Assembly: GCF_001039355.2 (NCBI RefSeq)
Contig: NW_019775180.1
Coordinates: forward strand, 118,643-182,642
Direction: 5' to 3'
From: Lingula anatina
Taxonomy: Eukaryota; Brachiopoda; Lingulata; Lingulida; Lingulidae
DNA: 64,000 nucleotides
Shown here: piece after piece, positions 10,801-22,100 of the stretch
How the letters are laid out: each line of letters begins with the position of its first letter
How positions within the stretch are numbered: position 1 is the stretch's first letter
Translations under genes and position numbers: made by a program
Notes under the pieces: model-generated
What the model saw: the letters and a program-made list of their open reading frames with translations, nothing else
Told to the model about the DNA's origin: nothing
The model's database searches: none

Positions 10801-13800
10801 TTTTCAGCATGCTTACAGCAAAAATGATTATAACATTTGTCACAGATAAAACTCACACTGGACTTCATAAAATATTATGGGCCGCAGCCTACTTACACAA
10901 TCAGGCAGGCGTACTTCACAGTTTGTAGCACACTTTTCATCTGGTTCACCAGCACATAGTTCTGGAATATCTGTCAACCTTGGTCCCCTGTCATCATCCC
11001 ATATAAACTTTGCCAGCTAAGATATAATTAAATATAGATAATCATATATGAAATAAAAAGTTCTTATTATGTGCTAATGGCTAAAAGTGAATGTGCCAGG
11101 TAATTAAAAATTAAAACAAATATTTAATAATTTTTACAAGGCTAGTTTTGTGATGAATCAAAACCCACTTGAGAAAAAATTTTCAAAAATTCAATATCAA
11201 TTATATGTGACGTAAGGAGAGTACCATGTTACCTCATGCTTAGGATCTATGGTAAAATCCATTTTAGATTTTTTCTCCAACCACCTTTCAGCTAAACTGA
11301 AAGAAATATGCCACTATAAATACATGAAAGGGCAAATCTTGATCACATTACAAGTGAACCAAATTCTTTCACAATAAATAAAAAAAACCCCTCTGCAATC
11401 TTTAGGATATTCAAAAAACCCAAATTAGGAAAAAATAAAGATAACTTTACGCCTGTATATTCAAGGTGTGGTCTTGCATCTAATTTAATGTCTAACTGAT
11501 TCCATTTAGAGGCATATTTGGTCAAAATATTTTGAACAATCATCCAATCTACTTATTTCATATTTTAATGGTGAAATGTGCACCTAATTAGAAAAGCAAT
11601 TAGGTAGTGCAGTCCTCTACTAGAGCAACTCATTTTTCATTACCTTAAATCGTTTATTAATCAGCCAGCTAGTAAATTAATTTATTAATCAGTATTTTTC
11701 ATCAATTATCCACTAATAAACTGAATTCTAATCAATATCAATAAACAGATAATTGATAAGTTGAATAATTAATAAACTAATAAATTAACTATTAAATTGC
11801 AACCCAAATACAGCCTCCATAACTTTTTGCATAATGTTATTAGCAGACAGACATACTTTATTTATTTACTAAATAAATGTAATCACTTTTAAGTAAGCCC
11901 ATTCTGACCTAATCTAAAAATTTTATCAAAATCCAGCCATAATTTTTTTGGGTTAGGCTGGTGACAAACAGAACAAAAGACAAACAGATTGGAATTAACA
12001 CCCATGGAGGAAGTTAAAAGGGACAAGGGCAAGCACTTTAACAAGTCATAAAATAAGCAGTAGTTTAGGATGAAAGATATTCAATCTTATCTGGGAGATA
12101 AGGCCACAGGATTTATCAGTTGTAACCAACAAATTTCTTTGCTGCATGCCATCTTCTACTTTAAGGTACAAGTCCTATGAAATAACATGCCTTGGAATGT
12201 GTGAAGAAAATCAATACAAAGACAAACCTAGCTGCTTGACAAACTGATAGTGTCTTGGACAAGGTTGCATGACCTTGTACTATGATTGAGAATATTAATT
12301 ATTAATGGATTACCTCTTGATTAACGGCTGACTGAGTAAGAAACCAGCAGCAAAGTCTGGATATGCAAAGCTACTGGGATTATCATGGAATGCAAAATGA
12401 TGGATGATGGTTGGTATGCTGTCCCTGAGAGCTTTACCTAGAAATTGTTCCTGGAACGAAATTGGATATTTCATTATAAGTCATAACCCCATGCAAGGTT
12501 TATCACCATATAATGATTAAAATCCATTACTTAATTCCCAAAGTTAATTAAGTGCCATAATGAAGTCAAGTACTGGTTGTTCCTTTAAGGGTATTCTGGT
12601 GTTAGGTAAAGGTTTGTTGCTTGAATCAGACACTTAGAAAGTTTTTATGGCATTTAAATAATATTGTGGTTCAACACAATGCCATCTCATCAAAACTGCT
12701 ACACTACAAACCTTAAAATACCCTTTACACTGGACGGTGCCCTTTCTGCATCCTTTGCAAAACTATGAAACTGGCATCGCTGTGGTCATAGAAAGGAGTC
12801 ACAAGCATCACCTTGGTTGCAGAATGAATGCTCAATGATCAACCAGTTGTTAGGTTTTATTTTTCTTACTCTCAAACGGGGCTGTACTAGGGATGCAGAA
12901 AGGAACCATGCAGTGTAAAGCGGGCTTAACACTTACCTTTGAGGGATCAAATCTTTTTAACACCTCCAAAAGTTTTGCCAAATTAATGCTTGTTTGGTCT
13001 TCACAAAAAAATAGCCATCTGAATTTTGAAAATTTTTCTGCCAAGCTGGAATCAAAGTAATTGTCAAAGATTATTTCAAACTCTCCATGAGGTCCTGTTG
13101 ATTTCTCATTAAGTAAAAAAAAACTTTCTTTGGTTAAAATAAGTAATTAGCAATACTAGTCTAGGACATTTAGTTGTATTTAAATTTGTGAAATCAGTAA
13201 GACTTCTTACTCTGTAAGAAGTGGCTGCACTGTCCAGGCACCAGTCTTTCCTGGCCATTGTTCATGGAGGAGAGTGACACTTGGTGCAGCCTACAACAGA
13301 ACAAATGTAACTGTATATTTGCTTGCTGAGAAGTGTGGGCCTGGGTTCTACAGTTACGGCTTGGCTTTATGAAGTTTTCCTTTCTCTAAGGAAGGTCTAC
13401 TTTGTAACATAATAAATGTATTTTTCAGCTCAGTAACATCTTTTTACTTCTAAAAAGTTTTTTTCACCTATCTATACCTCAAAAACAAACAAAAAAGCAA
13501 GCACATGTACTTCACAGTAACCCTCTTAGTATAAATGACAAATGTAGACGTGGGTACTTAAAGAAATAACATTTAAAAACTTAAGAAACATGAAGTGTGT
13601 TTTCTAAAATGATTTTCACAGGCTAATACAATTGTAAATATGGAGGCAGAAGGACAAGAAAGCAGATATCTTTTAAATAAGAAATGGAAAAGAGAGATTA
13701 ACAGTAGAAAATGCAATAATATAAGGGCACATTCACATCGAGAAGAGCCAAGGTCTAGTAAGGCCATGACCTTAATATAGCAGACCTACATGAAAGGAAG

Positions 13801-15829
13801 ATTGCTAATCCTCTAATGGTCTCTCCGCCTCTCACACGCCTCCCCACGCGTCGTCCCTGGAGGGGCACAGTAATTAAATCTCGGCTCAATTCAACAGGTT
13901 GAGGGACAATGCGCAGGGAGGCGTGTGAGAGGCGGAGAGACCATTACAGGATTAGCGGTCTTCCTTTCATGTAGGTCTGCCATATTTAGGTTGCGGCCTT
14001 ACTAGACCTCAGCTCTTCTCGATGTGAATGCTCCCTTAGTCAGTAAAAAAATACTTACCCATTTTAATTTTTTTGCTTGTTCTTCTAAGCTGCTCTTAAT
14101 TTTTTGTGCACGTAATATGTGGAAAGATTCAGGCTGGCTGAGTATAATAAATGCCACATCTCCAATATCTGAATACAAGGAGCAATAGAGTAAAAAAGTA
14201 TTAAACACTGGTCAGTTGGTTAAAAGCCACAGCGAATGAACACCTGAGTTGTTCCAACACATCTGAGGTCTCAAGATACATCAATGTTGAGGCACTTGAA
14301 CGTTCCATCAGTGGGACAGTGTGGAGATCTTGGACTGTGATCCCTGTGGTTCAATCAAGAGGTTATTTAAGTTCAGGCCCAAAGACCTTCACTAAACAAG
14401 GACGGTGGAGGGCACTACCTGTCTCACATCTAGGGCAGTGTTATAGTGAGCTATTCTCACTAGACTGTTCACTATATATGATTTCAGTGTGACTGATAAA
14501 GTCCCAAATGTTGGGACGAAAGCCATAACAGCTATAACTTTCAGTAAGTGCCTTCAGTAAGTGTAGAAAATGAACAGTTCAAAATTTCATTATTATGAGG
14601 AACATTACTACTTGGATTAATTTTCATCAGAATATCTTTAACAGGGACCCTATTTCTTTTTTTCACAAAAAGGAGGAAGTCCTTGAAAATGAGTAAAATG
14701 GCCATGAATCACCAATTAAAAAAATCAGGTTCACATAAAAACTAGGAATGTACTTATGAACTATATATTTTAGTTATTTATTCGAAACTGCACTTCTTTT
14801 AAATAATAACTTTACTCATAAAATATTTTCTCTGGCTGCACATTATTTAAATTTTCATGAAAGCTTGTAAAGTTCATACATGTACTTCATACAATATACA
14901 TCAGCATACATTAAACATGTATTCTTGTCTTTAGTTAATGTGTGAAATACCGTGTTCTTTTTTAGTCACTCCTTCAACCATTTCTTATTCTAATACCCAA
15001 AGATAAAGCATGACATTATCAGCTGAATTAAGAATTGCAAATAGCCCATAACCTGTTCTACATGGCCGATCAAGCTCTTATACTAGTGCAGCAAGTACAC
15101 ATCAACAACATATTTTTTCCCTCTAATATACAAATGGGAAAGCCCATTAAGACATTTGGAACTGCAACATTTGAAGTGCAATGTATAAAGCTTTACAGGT
15201 ATTTTACAGAACTGATGTAAAAAAAGTCAATTTCTGATTAACTCCTGCCTTTGAATCTAAAATTTGGCTGCAAATTAATTTTATCATTTTAATTCTTACT
15301 TCTTATTGTTCACCATCAAAATGCATTAACAATGTCATTTAAGTCTTATCTGCTTAAATGCATGTACATGTATATCATCCTTAGAGTTAACAGTCACTAT
15401 ATTCCTAATTTCAATTGACTGTAAAATAAACCATTTAAATTTTATAAAAATATAAAAACTATGATTAATTTCTTCATATAAAGGCTCAAATAATTATTAT
15501 ATACAAGAAAACTGACATAATTCCCGGTGACCTTGTCCTTACGTCATAGTTATCATATTAAGACGGCGTTTAATTAAAGCTTTCATACGTCAGCGACCAG
15601 GGTCGGCAGACTTACCTGTTGGATAGGCTGCCTCCTCCAAATCTGACACAGTGTCAGAAACAAGAACACCTGAAAGAAAAGCGATGATGCATTGATCAGG
15701 AATAGTACTTCTTTTCAATAAATTTAAAATCAAACACAGATCGAAATAGAATTTTAAATAAACAAACTCTTATTTACCTAAGATGATAAGCAAGATAGAA
15801 AACCTGTCTGCTACACGTGAAGAAGCCAT
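7869..15829 (-). CDS. B3GLCT: Beta-1,3-glucosyltransferase (O-fucose-specific), complete
   Basis: Fourteen exons: 15829-15778, 15669-15616, 14168-14059, 13290-13211, 13045-12937, 12450-12314, 11296-11233, 11016-10897, 10586-10517, 10249-10136, 9761-9659, 9094-8972, 8667-8520 and 8063-7869. They total 1,479 nt, giving 492 aa, close to vertebrate B3GLCT (about 498). The product starts [18 protein letters not shown], a signal peptide. The N-terminal stem half contains [17 protein letters not shown]-type and [20 protein letters not shown] motifs. The C-terminal GT31/Fringe-like domain has the metal-binding DDD (about residues 332-334, WLVVADDDT), GERYGYG, YITGGGGMV, PDDMLLG, HSPLFHQ and PISFHKHW. 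The chain ends HDEL, a KDEL-type ER retrieval signal. The enzyme transfers glucose to O-fucose on properly folded TSRs in the ER. The donor of the 8520 exon is a weak GTTGGT. The acceptor of exon 5 (after 13045) is pyrimidine-poor and is the least certain join. Confidence 0.95.
8128..8296. mobile_element. Short MITE with 15-bp terminal inverted repeats
   Basis: The left end is CAGGCCCGTAGCCAG and the right end is the reverse complement of CAGGCCTGTAGCCAG, one mismatch in 15. The element lies in the last B3GLCT intron. The flanks share GGTTT but I could not settle a clean target duplication. There is no coding capacity. Confidence 0.65.
8383..8924. repeat. Uninterrupted copy of the duplicated B3GLCT exon segment
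   Basis: This segment is nearly identical to 173-578 plus 3439-3568, with a handful of substitutions. It contains the functional B3GLCT exon (8520-8667) and the empty LTR insertion site near 8790. Confidence 0.9.
12713..12929. mobile_element. MITE flanked by TTAA next to a B3GLCT splice donor
   Basis: The left end (CCCTTTACACTGGACGGTGC, then CCTTTCTGCATCC) pairs with the right end (GGATGCAGAAAGGAACCATG, then CAGTGTAAAG) as imperfect inverted repeats of about 33 bp. TTAA occurs on both sides (12713-12716 and 12926-12929), as in piggyBac-type insertions. The right flank is one base from the GTAAGT donor of the exon ending at 12937. Confidence 0.7.
13722..14038. mobile_element. Foldback MITE (about 313 bp) flanked by TA, near a B3GLCT splice donor
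   Basis: The two halves are inverted copies: the arms start AGGGCACATTCACATCGAG and, on the other strand, AGGGAGCATTCACATCGAG. They continue through ATGGTCTCTCCGCCTCTC to a central spacer. TA flanks both ends (13722-13723, 14037-14038). The element lies in the B3GLCT intron with its right end about 15 bp from the GTAAGT donor at 14053-14058. Confidence 0.8.
14493..14521 (+). ncRNA. Degenerate hammerhead-ribozyme-like core
   Basis: CTGATAAA, a perfect 7-bp stem (GTCCCAA ATG TTGGGAC) and GAAA follow the order of a hammerhead core (CUGAUGA, stem II, GAAA), and the stem resembles the common GUCCCAAAU...GGGAC form. The core base corresponding to catalytic G8 is A, so cleavage activity is unlikely. 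Stems I and III are only partly visible. It lies antisense in a B3GLCT intron and probably marks a retroelement relic such as a Penelope-like element or retrozyme. Confidence 0.4.
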
Positions 15830-15941
15830 ATTTGTTGACGTCGTGAATGTGCATTTCATTTTTATAGGCTCGGATTCGATATGCGTGGTCCAATAGAATA
15901 ACGCCTCTTAACCAGCCCATGGTGAATGGGGTTGTTTAAAA
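15830..15941. promoter_or_regulatory. Bidirectional promoter between B3GLCT and the TBC-like gene
   Basis: Only 112 bp separate the two divergent start codons, so both 5'UTRs and the core promoter must share this interval, unless transcripts start inside the other gene. It contains CCAAT at 15890-15894. AAAATGGCGGC, a YY1-like motif, spans the plus-strand start codon. No TATA box is convincing. Confidence 0.7.
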
Positions 15942-18900
15942 ATGGCGGCAAAGGGAGGATTTCCTTCGTGGTTACTTGACGGAAAAGAGCGCATAAGTAG
16001 TTCTCAGGTAAAATGGAAGCGTTTGGTGATTTCTTTTCCAACTGAAGAATTTATTGTTTCCATTAATATAAATAGCAAATAAATGTGTCTGCAGAGTACA
16101 TGTCTAATGCATCGCAATCAACATTAAAACTCAAGTTGCGGGGCAACTCGTCAAGCCTTATCACCCCAAATGTTATAGAGAGATTTTCTACTACACATTA
16201 CCCTCGAAATATAAGCAAACGAAGCAATGGTTTGAACTTTAAAAGAAAAAAGTATGGATTTCAAAAAGAAATACTAGTTAGTGCATGAAACTGAATTTTG
16301 TTTCTGGTTTCATTAAGTGCCCTTTCTTACATTTGCACCCCTTACCCCACAGCTAGAATATTTTATTTGCAGCTAAACATATCACAAGGAAAATAAGTAA
16401 CATTTAGTTTCAAATTACTTACCACCTTGCAGAGAAAGAATTTGAATTTTGATTTTTTTTTTTCATTTAGGATTGGAAAGCCTTTGTTGCTGAACTACAT
16501 GAAGTGATACAACAGCAACTTACAGAAAGTCACGTTCAACAGTTTACAGACCTGTCAGATGCTGAAAAGACTTTATTCATGGAAAGGGCTGCCATGGCTC
16601 TACAGGGAGGTAAAGAACAAAGAATTTGATTGTGTTCATATATTCAAAGTTTTCTTTCATTGCTTTCAGTTTTGCATACTACTACAAGGTCTTACGTTGC
16701 AGTTAATTTTATATACCAGTACATGTACATGTATTCATTAAATTAAAGAAGGATGATCAAATATGCATATTTCAGGAATGTGAATATTTTATCTCATTTA
16801 ATTTCATAGGCCAAGCATATGATGCACTGTATGCAAAGGTTTCACTAACTATGGACCAGTGTTTAAGTAATGAAATAGCAAGGGAATTACTTGAAGAATC
16901 ACCAATCAATACAAAGACTGATTTAATCCTTAACAATGCCAAAGAAGGTTCAGTTGGCATTTTAAAGAAATGGCCAGATCTCAAAAGCAAGTTGCATGTT
17001 TGTTTCAATCAGTCTTTACCTTGGGCACTGCGGCACATTGTATGGAGACTTTTTCTAAGTAGTACTAAAGGTATGTCCAGGTTATATCTTCCTGTATCTG
17101 GTAAATCTTATGTAAAGAATTTTAAAATGATTTAATTGTATTAAAACCCGCATTTGTGTCTGCATTTGTTATTCTCAGGTTGACCATTGAATAACCAATT
17201 TCTTTTTGAAATGAAATTTGTGCACCTCTATTGATACTCTTTTAATCTTGCTTTTATTTTTTATTTCAGCAAGGAAAGAGTATGTAGACATATTGTCTAC
17301 TAACCCAAGAGCAGCTATGTCTGAGCTAGACTTAGAAATTTCTCAGAAATGTGAAAACCTGTTGAATTCAGAGACAACAGTTGAGGAGCTCAGGGGATCT
17401 GTAGGTGAGGCCAGTACCCTATGATTATTGCCTTGAGGGTGCTTCACATCAAAAGAACATTGGGTTGCCTAAATTTGTAATTTTAAATGATATTTTAAAT
17501 TAGTAGTTGATACAGTGCGCTGTAAGGGGCAGGCATGGTGTAGATCTAATGAACCCTATGGACTATGTGTCCTAAGCATAAAACTACCTGGCGATTGATC
17601 AGCCTAGTCTAGTCCTCACTGGGGGTAAGAAAATCATTTGATTGCATGCTTGATCTGTTGCACAGCTTGTACAAGCAGTAGCACAGTGAAATATATCTTT
17701 TATTTTGAAAACATGTCAGTGGTTTTATGAAAAACAAAGTGATAAATGAATAAAATAAAATATGTAACTCGTGGAAATAATATCATATTTTAGATTTTTA
17801 GTATTCTTGTTTAAATTTTTGTAATTGTGGGACATATCACTGCAGGTGCATTTTATGGAATGAAGGCAGTGTTGTCATATTACCATTCAAGAAAACAAAG
17901 CAGAGTCAGCCTCACAGACATAGAATATATGTTAATGCTTCCGCTGATATACACAGCATCGAAAAGCATATCAAGGTAAAGTCATAGTTGACAAACCTTC
18001 AGCAAAGGTAGAACTTTATCTTTCCTCTCTAAAGAAACATGTTTTAAGATGTGGAATTATATGCATATGTAATTTTGAATTAACACATGATATACAGGTA
18101 TTCTTGTTTAAACAGTGCATTTTGTCTAGTGAAAGTGTGCTTTGTTCAGATTTTTTAAATATTTATTTCATAGACGGGACCCTCCCCCAAGTCATGTTGT
18201 TGCTATGCTTGTTGAAGAATATATTTCTTTAATGGAGTCCAGACCAGGATATGTGGTGGATTCAGGATCAGATGTGAGTTTTATTTAGTTAGAATCAGTC
18301 AGTATATACTAGTTAAATAAGAAATTACCATTATTTCATCAGGAGTAGTGTTATGAATTAATTTTTGACACTTCTGTTTGTTTGAGAGGTACTTTTCATG
18401 ATTGATAAAATTTCTGCTGCTGAAGCTTATCTGCTAAGACCCCCATTACACAGAAAGGTGAATCTTGCACCTCCTTTTGTGCCACCATGAAACATGTCAG
18501 GCCACTATTGGAGGCTCAAAAGAGACTGGGTACACTCAGCTCATACAAGGGTGGTAGACAGGATGTTCAAATGTTGCCATGGATGCCATGGTTGCCACAA
18601 ATTTTTTTAGCATGCTCAAAAAATTATGTAATCTGCTCCAAAAGGGGGGGTGGGGTGGAGACCAGGTAGAAGCTTTTATAAAAACTGTTGCCTTGTTTCT
18701 GGATATTGATAAAGGTGTCTTGTGAGACATTGAAATATTAGAGTTCTACAGGAAAATCCCCAATTTGGGTATTCATATTAGGCACAAGGATTGCTGGAAC
18801 ATTATATAGAGATGTAAAGTGAAAGTGGCTCTGTGTAAAACTGAATGGGCTTAACATAATAAGAATCATCTTCATATTTTTTAGAAGTCCCAATAGATAT

Positions 18901-19120
18901 ATATGATTAATTAATTTTAATGTCAAGCTACATAATGAGTATTTATGGAGTATTGAAGGATGATTTTTTGTTGTGCAGTGTTTTCAATTAAGAGAGAAAT
19001 ATTGACCTTTTAGATACATGATGAAGAAATGAAGAGTTTCACTTTCAAAGTTGCCCAGATTATACAGGAAAGAGACTCAGACTTGGCAATCAAATTGGGG
19101 CAGGCTTGCATACCATCAGG

Positions 19121-19163
<43 letters not shown>

Positions 19164-22100
19164 CACAAACACACACACACACGTTTCATCTATTTTTTGT
19201 GATATTTTAAAACTTTTTTACATTATTTTTTTATTCTTAGAAAAAATTATAACTACTGAAGCAGCCAGACAAAGTGTATTTGAGGAAGGTTTGACAACTT
19301 TAGTGAGACCTTGCATAAAAGCATTATTTGTAGGTAAGTCACTTTGAAGATTTGTTGTGATTGTATATTGTTGCAATTAAAATGAAGTATGCAATAACTT
19401 TTTGATGGGTGATAATTCTCCTCTTATTTGAGTTTTTGAGCATTTTTCAGCTCATGTAACATTGATATAGTATAAAATTCAATTTGTGAATAAAGAAATT
19501 GAAATAATTGAAAAAAAAAGAAAGAAAGTGAACCAGCCTCTGTAGTATTTCCACAACATGTTTATATTTTAGGCTTCCTGAATATTGACACAGTGCTGTA
19601 TATATGGGACCAGTATATCATAGGTTTGGATGTACCTGGCTACCACACAGAATGTCTTCCAGTGTTCACAGTGGTATATCTCATGCTTCTCAAGGATCAA
19701 CTAATGCGTTGTGATGATGTAGGTTATTTTGCTGCATGCATAAGACAAGCATTGTGTCTTAAATTGTATTAGTACCTTGCCATTAATCATCACCAAGTAG
19801 CTTATAACCCCCAAATCAGGGGTGAACATCATTATGTGTTTTTTAGCTTCTTTACTTTTGTGGAGTCCATGTAGATAATAGTAATACTTATAGTTTTTAA
19901 TTAGAATAATCAATTTTATTAATGTTCAGCAGAAACTGTCCTCACTTTTGATGCATTATTTGTGGTTTAATTTTAGATCAGTGCAATGGAAACTGTGTTG
20001 AAAGAGGGAAGTAGAAATATAAAAACCAGCCAATTTCAGTACTTGGTATGCTAATTTGTTTTTTTTTATAGATCTGTATCTGAACCTGGTTATCTGGCCT
20101 ACATAATGTTATTCTGATTTACATGTCAAATTATCTGAAAATATGCTTCAAATTAATTTAGATAACCCATTTCGTAGAATACTGGTAAAATTTTCATTAT
20201 TATTGGACAATTGATTGTATGATTGATTGATGACAATGAATTACATGTTTTCTTTGTATGCACATTTGTAATGATATATAAGCATCATATACTTTTTGAC
20301 TGAGCATCTTTATTTTAAATATTCAAAACGTTCAGAGCATTATTTTGAGATGCAAAATTTGAATACTATATATTTAGAATACGAAGCACTGATTTCAGGT
20401 TAACAGGTTTTTCTATAGAGATCTATATGGACTATTGAATAAAGATGAGAAGACTGGTCTTCCTGTACTTGATCCTACACAAAGTAAGACTGGGTTCCCA
20501 TGCCTAAATCGATCCATCTGGATTGATCTAACTCCCTGGGGAGTCTCACTAAATTTGCTATCAACTGAATGGCTTAAATGTCTGTCACGCCTACTGAATC
20601 AGCTATGGGGTAAAGATAATTACCCTCTAACAGCATTACTTGGTGTGACAGACGTTTAAGCGGGTTAAGTTGATAGCAATCTAGTGAGACTCCCCCAGGA
20701 GATAGATCGATCCAAATATTTGTGGGAATGGTCCCTTAGTGCCACTGTGTAAAGCTCATGAACAAATTTTTGTTAAGAATGTATATAATAAGTTATATAG
20801 ATAAACTTTTTTCAAAACATTATGTAATAAGTAGGATAAACTACCTAATTTTGATAACTACTGGATACAGTCAGGTATGAATGTACATGTATGATTTGTA
20901 AAAGTTGATATTGTATGTTCCTTCACCACAGTTTATGATGAAGCACATTGATAAACTTACGTAGTTCAGATCTGATCTGGGATTGAAGCCAAGGGTAAAT
21001 AAGAAAGCATACTATAATAAAGATGAACTTTTTTTCACCTACAATAACTTTAATTTTCTTGCAGCTAAGTATCCACCTTGGCATCACTGGTCAAAGGGAA
21101 GGATACCTTCACACACTACAGCAGAGACAAGAAGGTTGGCAAGAGAACAAAGGGAATATGAGAGAGAAAGGTTTGTGATTGAATATGAGAGAGAAAGGTT
21201 CGTGATTGTTTATCTTAAGTATGATAATATACCTGCATTATTCTTTAAACCCAAATGTTTTTCATACTTAATATAAAATTTAGTTCTGTTGGTTTAAACA
21301 TATTTTCATTGTCTCTGTATTATTTGTTTATTTTTCAGATTACTTCAGCAACAGAGGGAAGCAGATGACAAGAGAAGAGATGCAGAGGAGCAACAGAGAA
21401 GGTATGTAGTAATGAAACTTTCATGTAAATTGTAAACCCGTGCAGACAGTCAGTATAAATTAAAAAAAAAAAAAGGAAATAGAAACCCGCTTCCCTAAAA
21501 CAGTTTTAATTTAACAGGGCAGGGATTTATATCGGTATAATTCCCTGAACAGGGTATGATGAACAATTATAAACAGGCAATGAAGCATTATGAAGTTGAT
21601 TTCTGTAATACAATTATACAAGTCATTATTATTAACCACTAAGCATTTGCACTTTCGCATAATTCATTTAAACTGAATTACCACTGGTGTATTAGCCATA
21701 TTCGCCTCATCACAAACATATAAGCAAACCTGATGGTCCCAAGTAAAGTGAAATGTAACCTTACAAACTATGGATGCCCTGTTGCTTGCAGTTTTCTTCA
21801 TGATTATGTAAGGCAGATTCAACACACAAATCAGGTTGTAGTTTTTCTCAAAGTAATTTAGGGAATTTTCTCTCAATTGATGATGGAGTAGTATCACTAG
21901 AAGATTAGATTATACCAGTACAAATGGTTACCCTCTGTAGTCAGAAGATGAGTAATGTTGAAATCATTTGTGATGTCATATTTACAGGGATGCAGAATAT
22001 CAAAATAAACGAAGAGCTGCTGCAGACTTAGAAAAAGTAGATGAAGAAAAATTATATTTGGAAAATCTTTTAGATGAGGTATGATCTTTTAAAATTCTTA

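Noticed and set aside
13046-13110. Extension of B3GLCT exon 5 ([12 protein letters not shown] frame)
   Set aside because: It is open, but using it adds about 20 residues absent from the family. The acceptor at 13046-13047 gives the expected length and frame.
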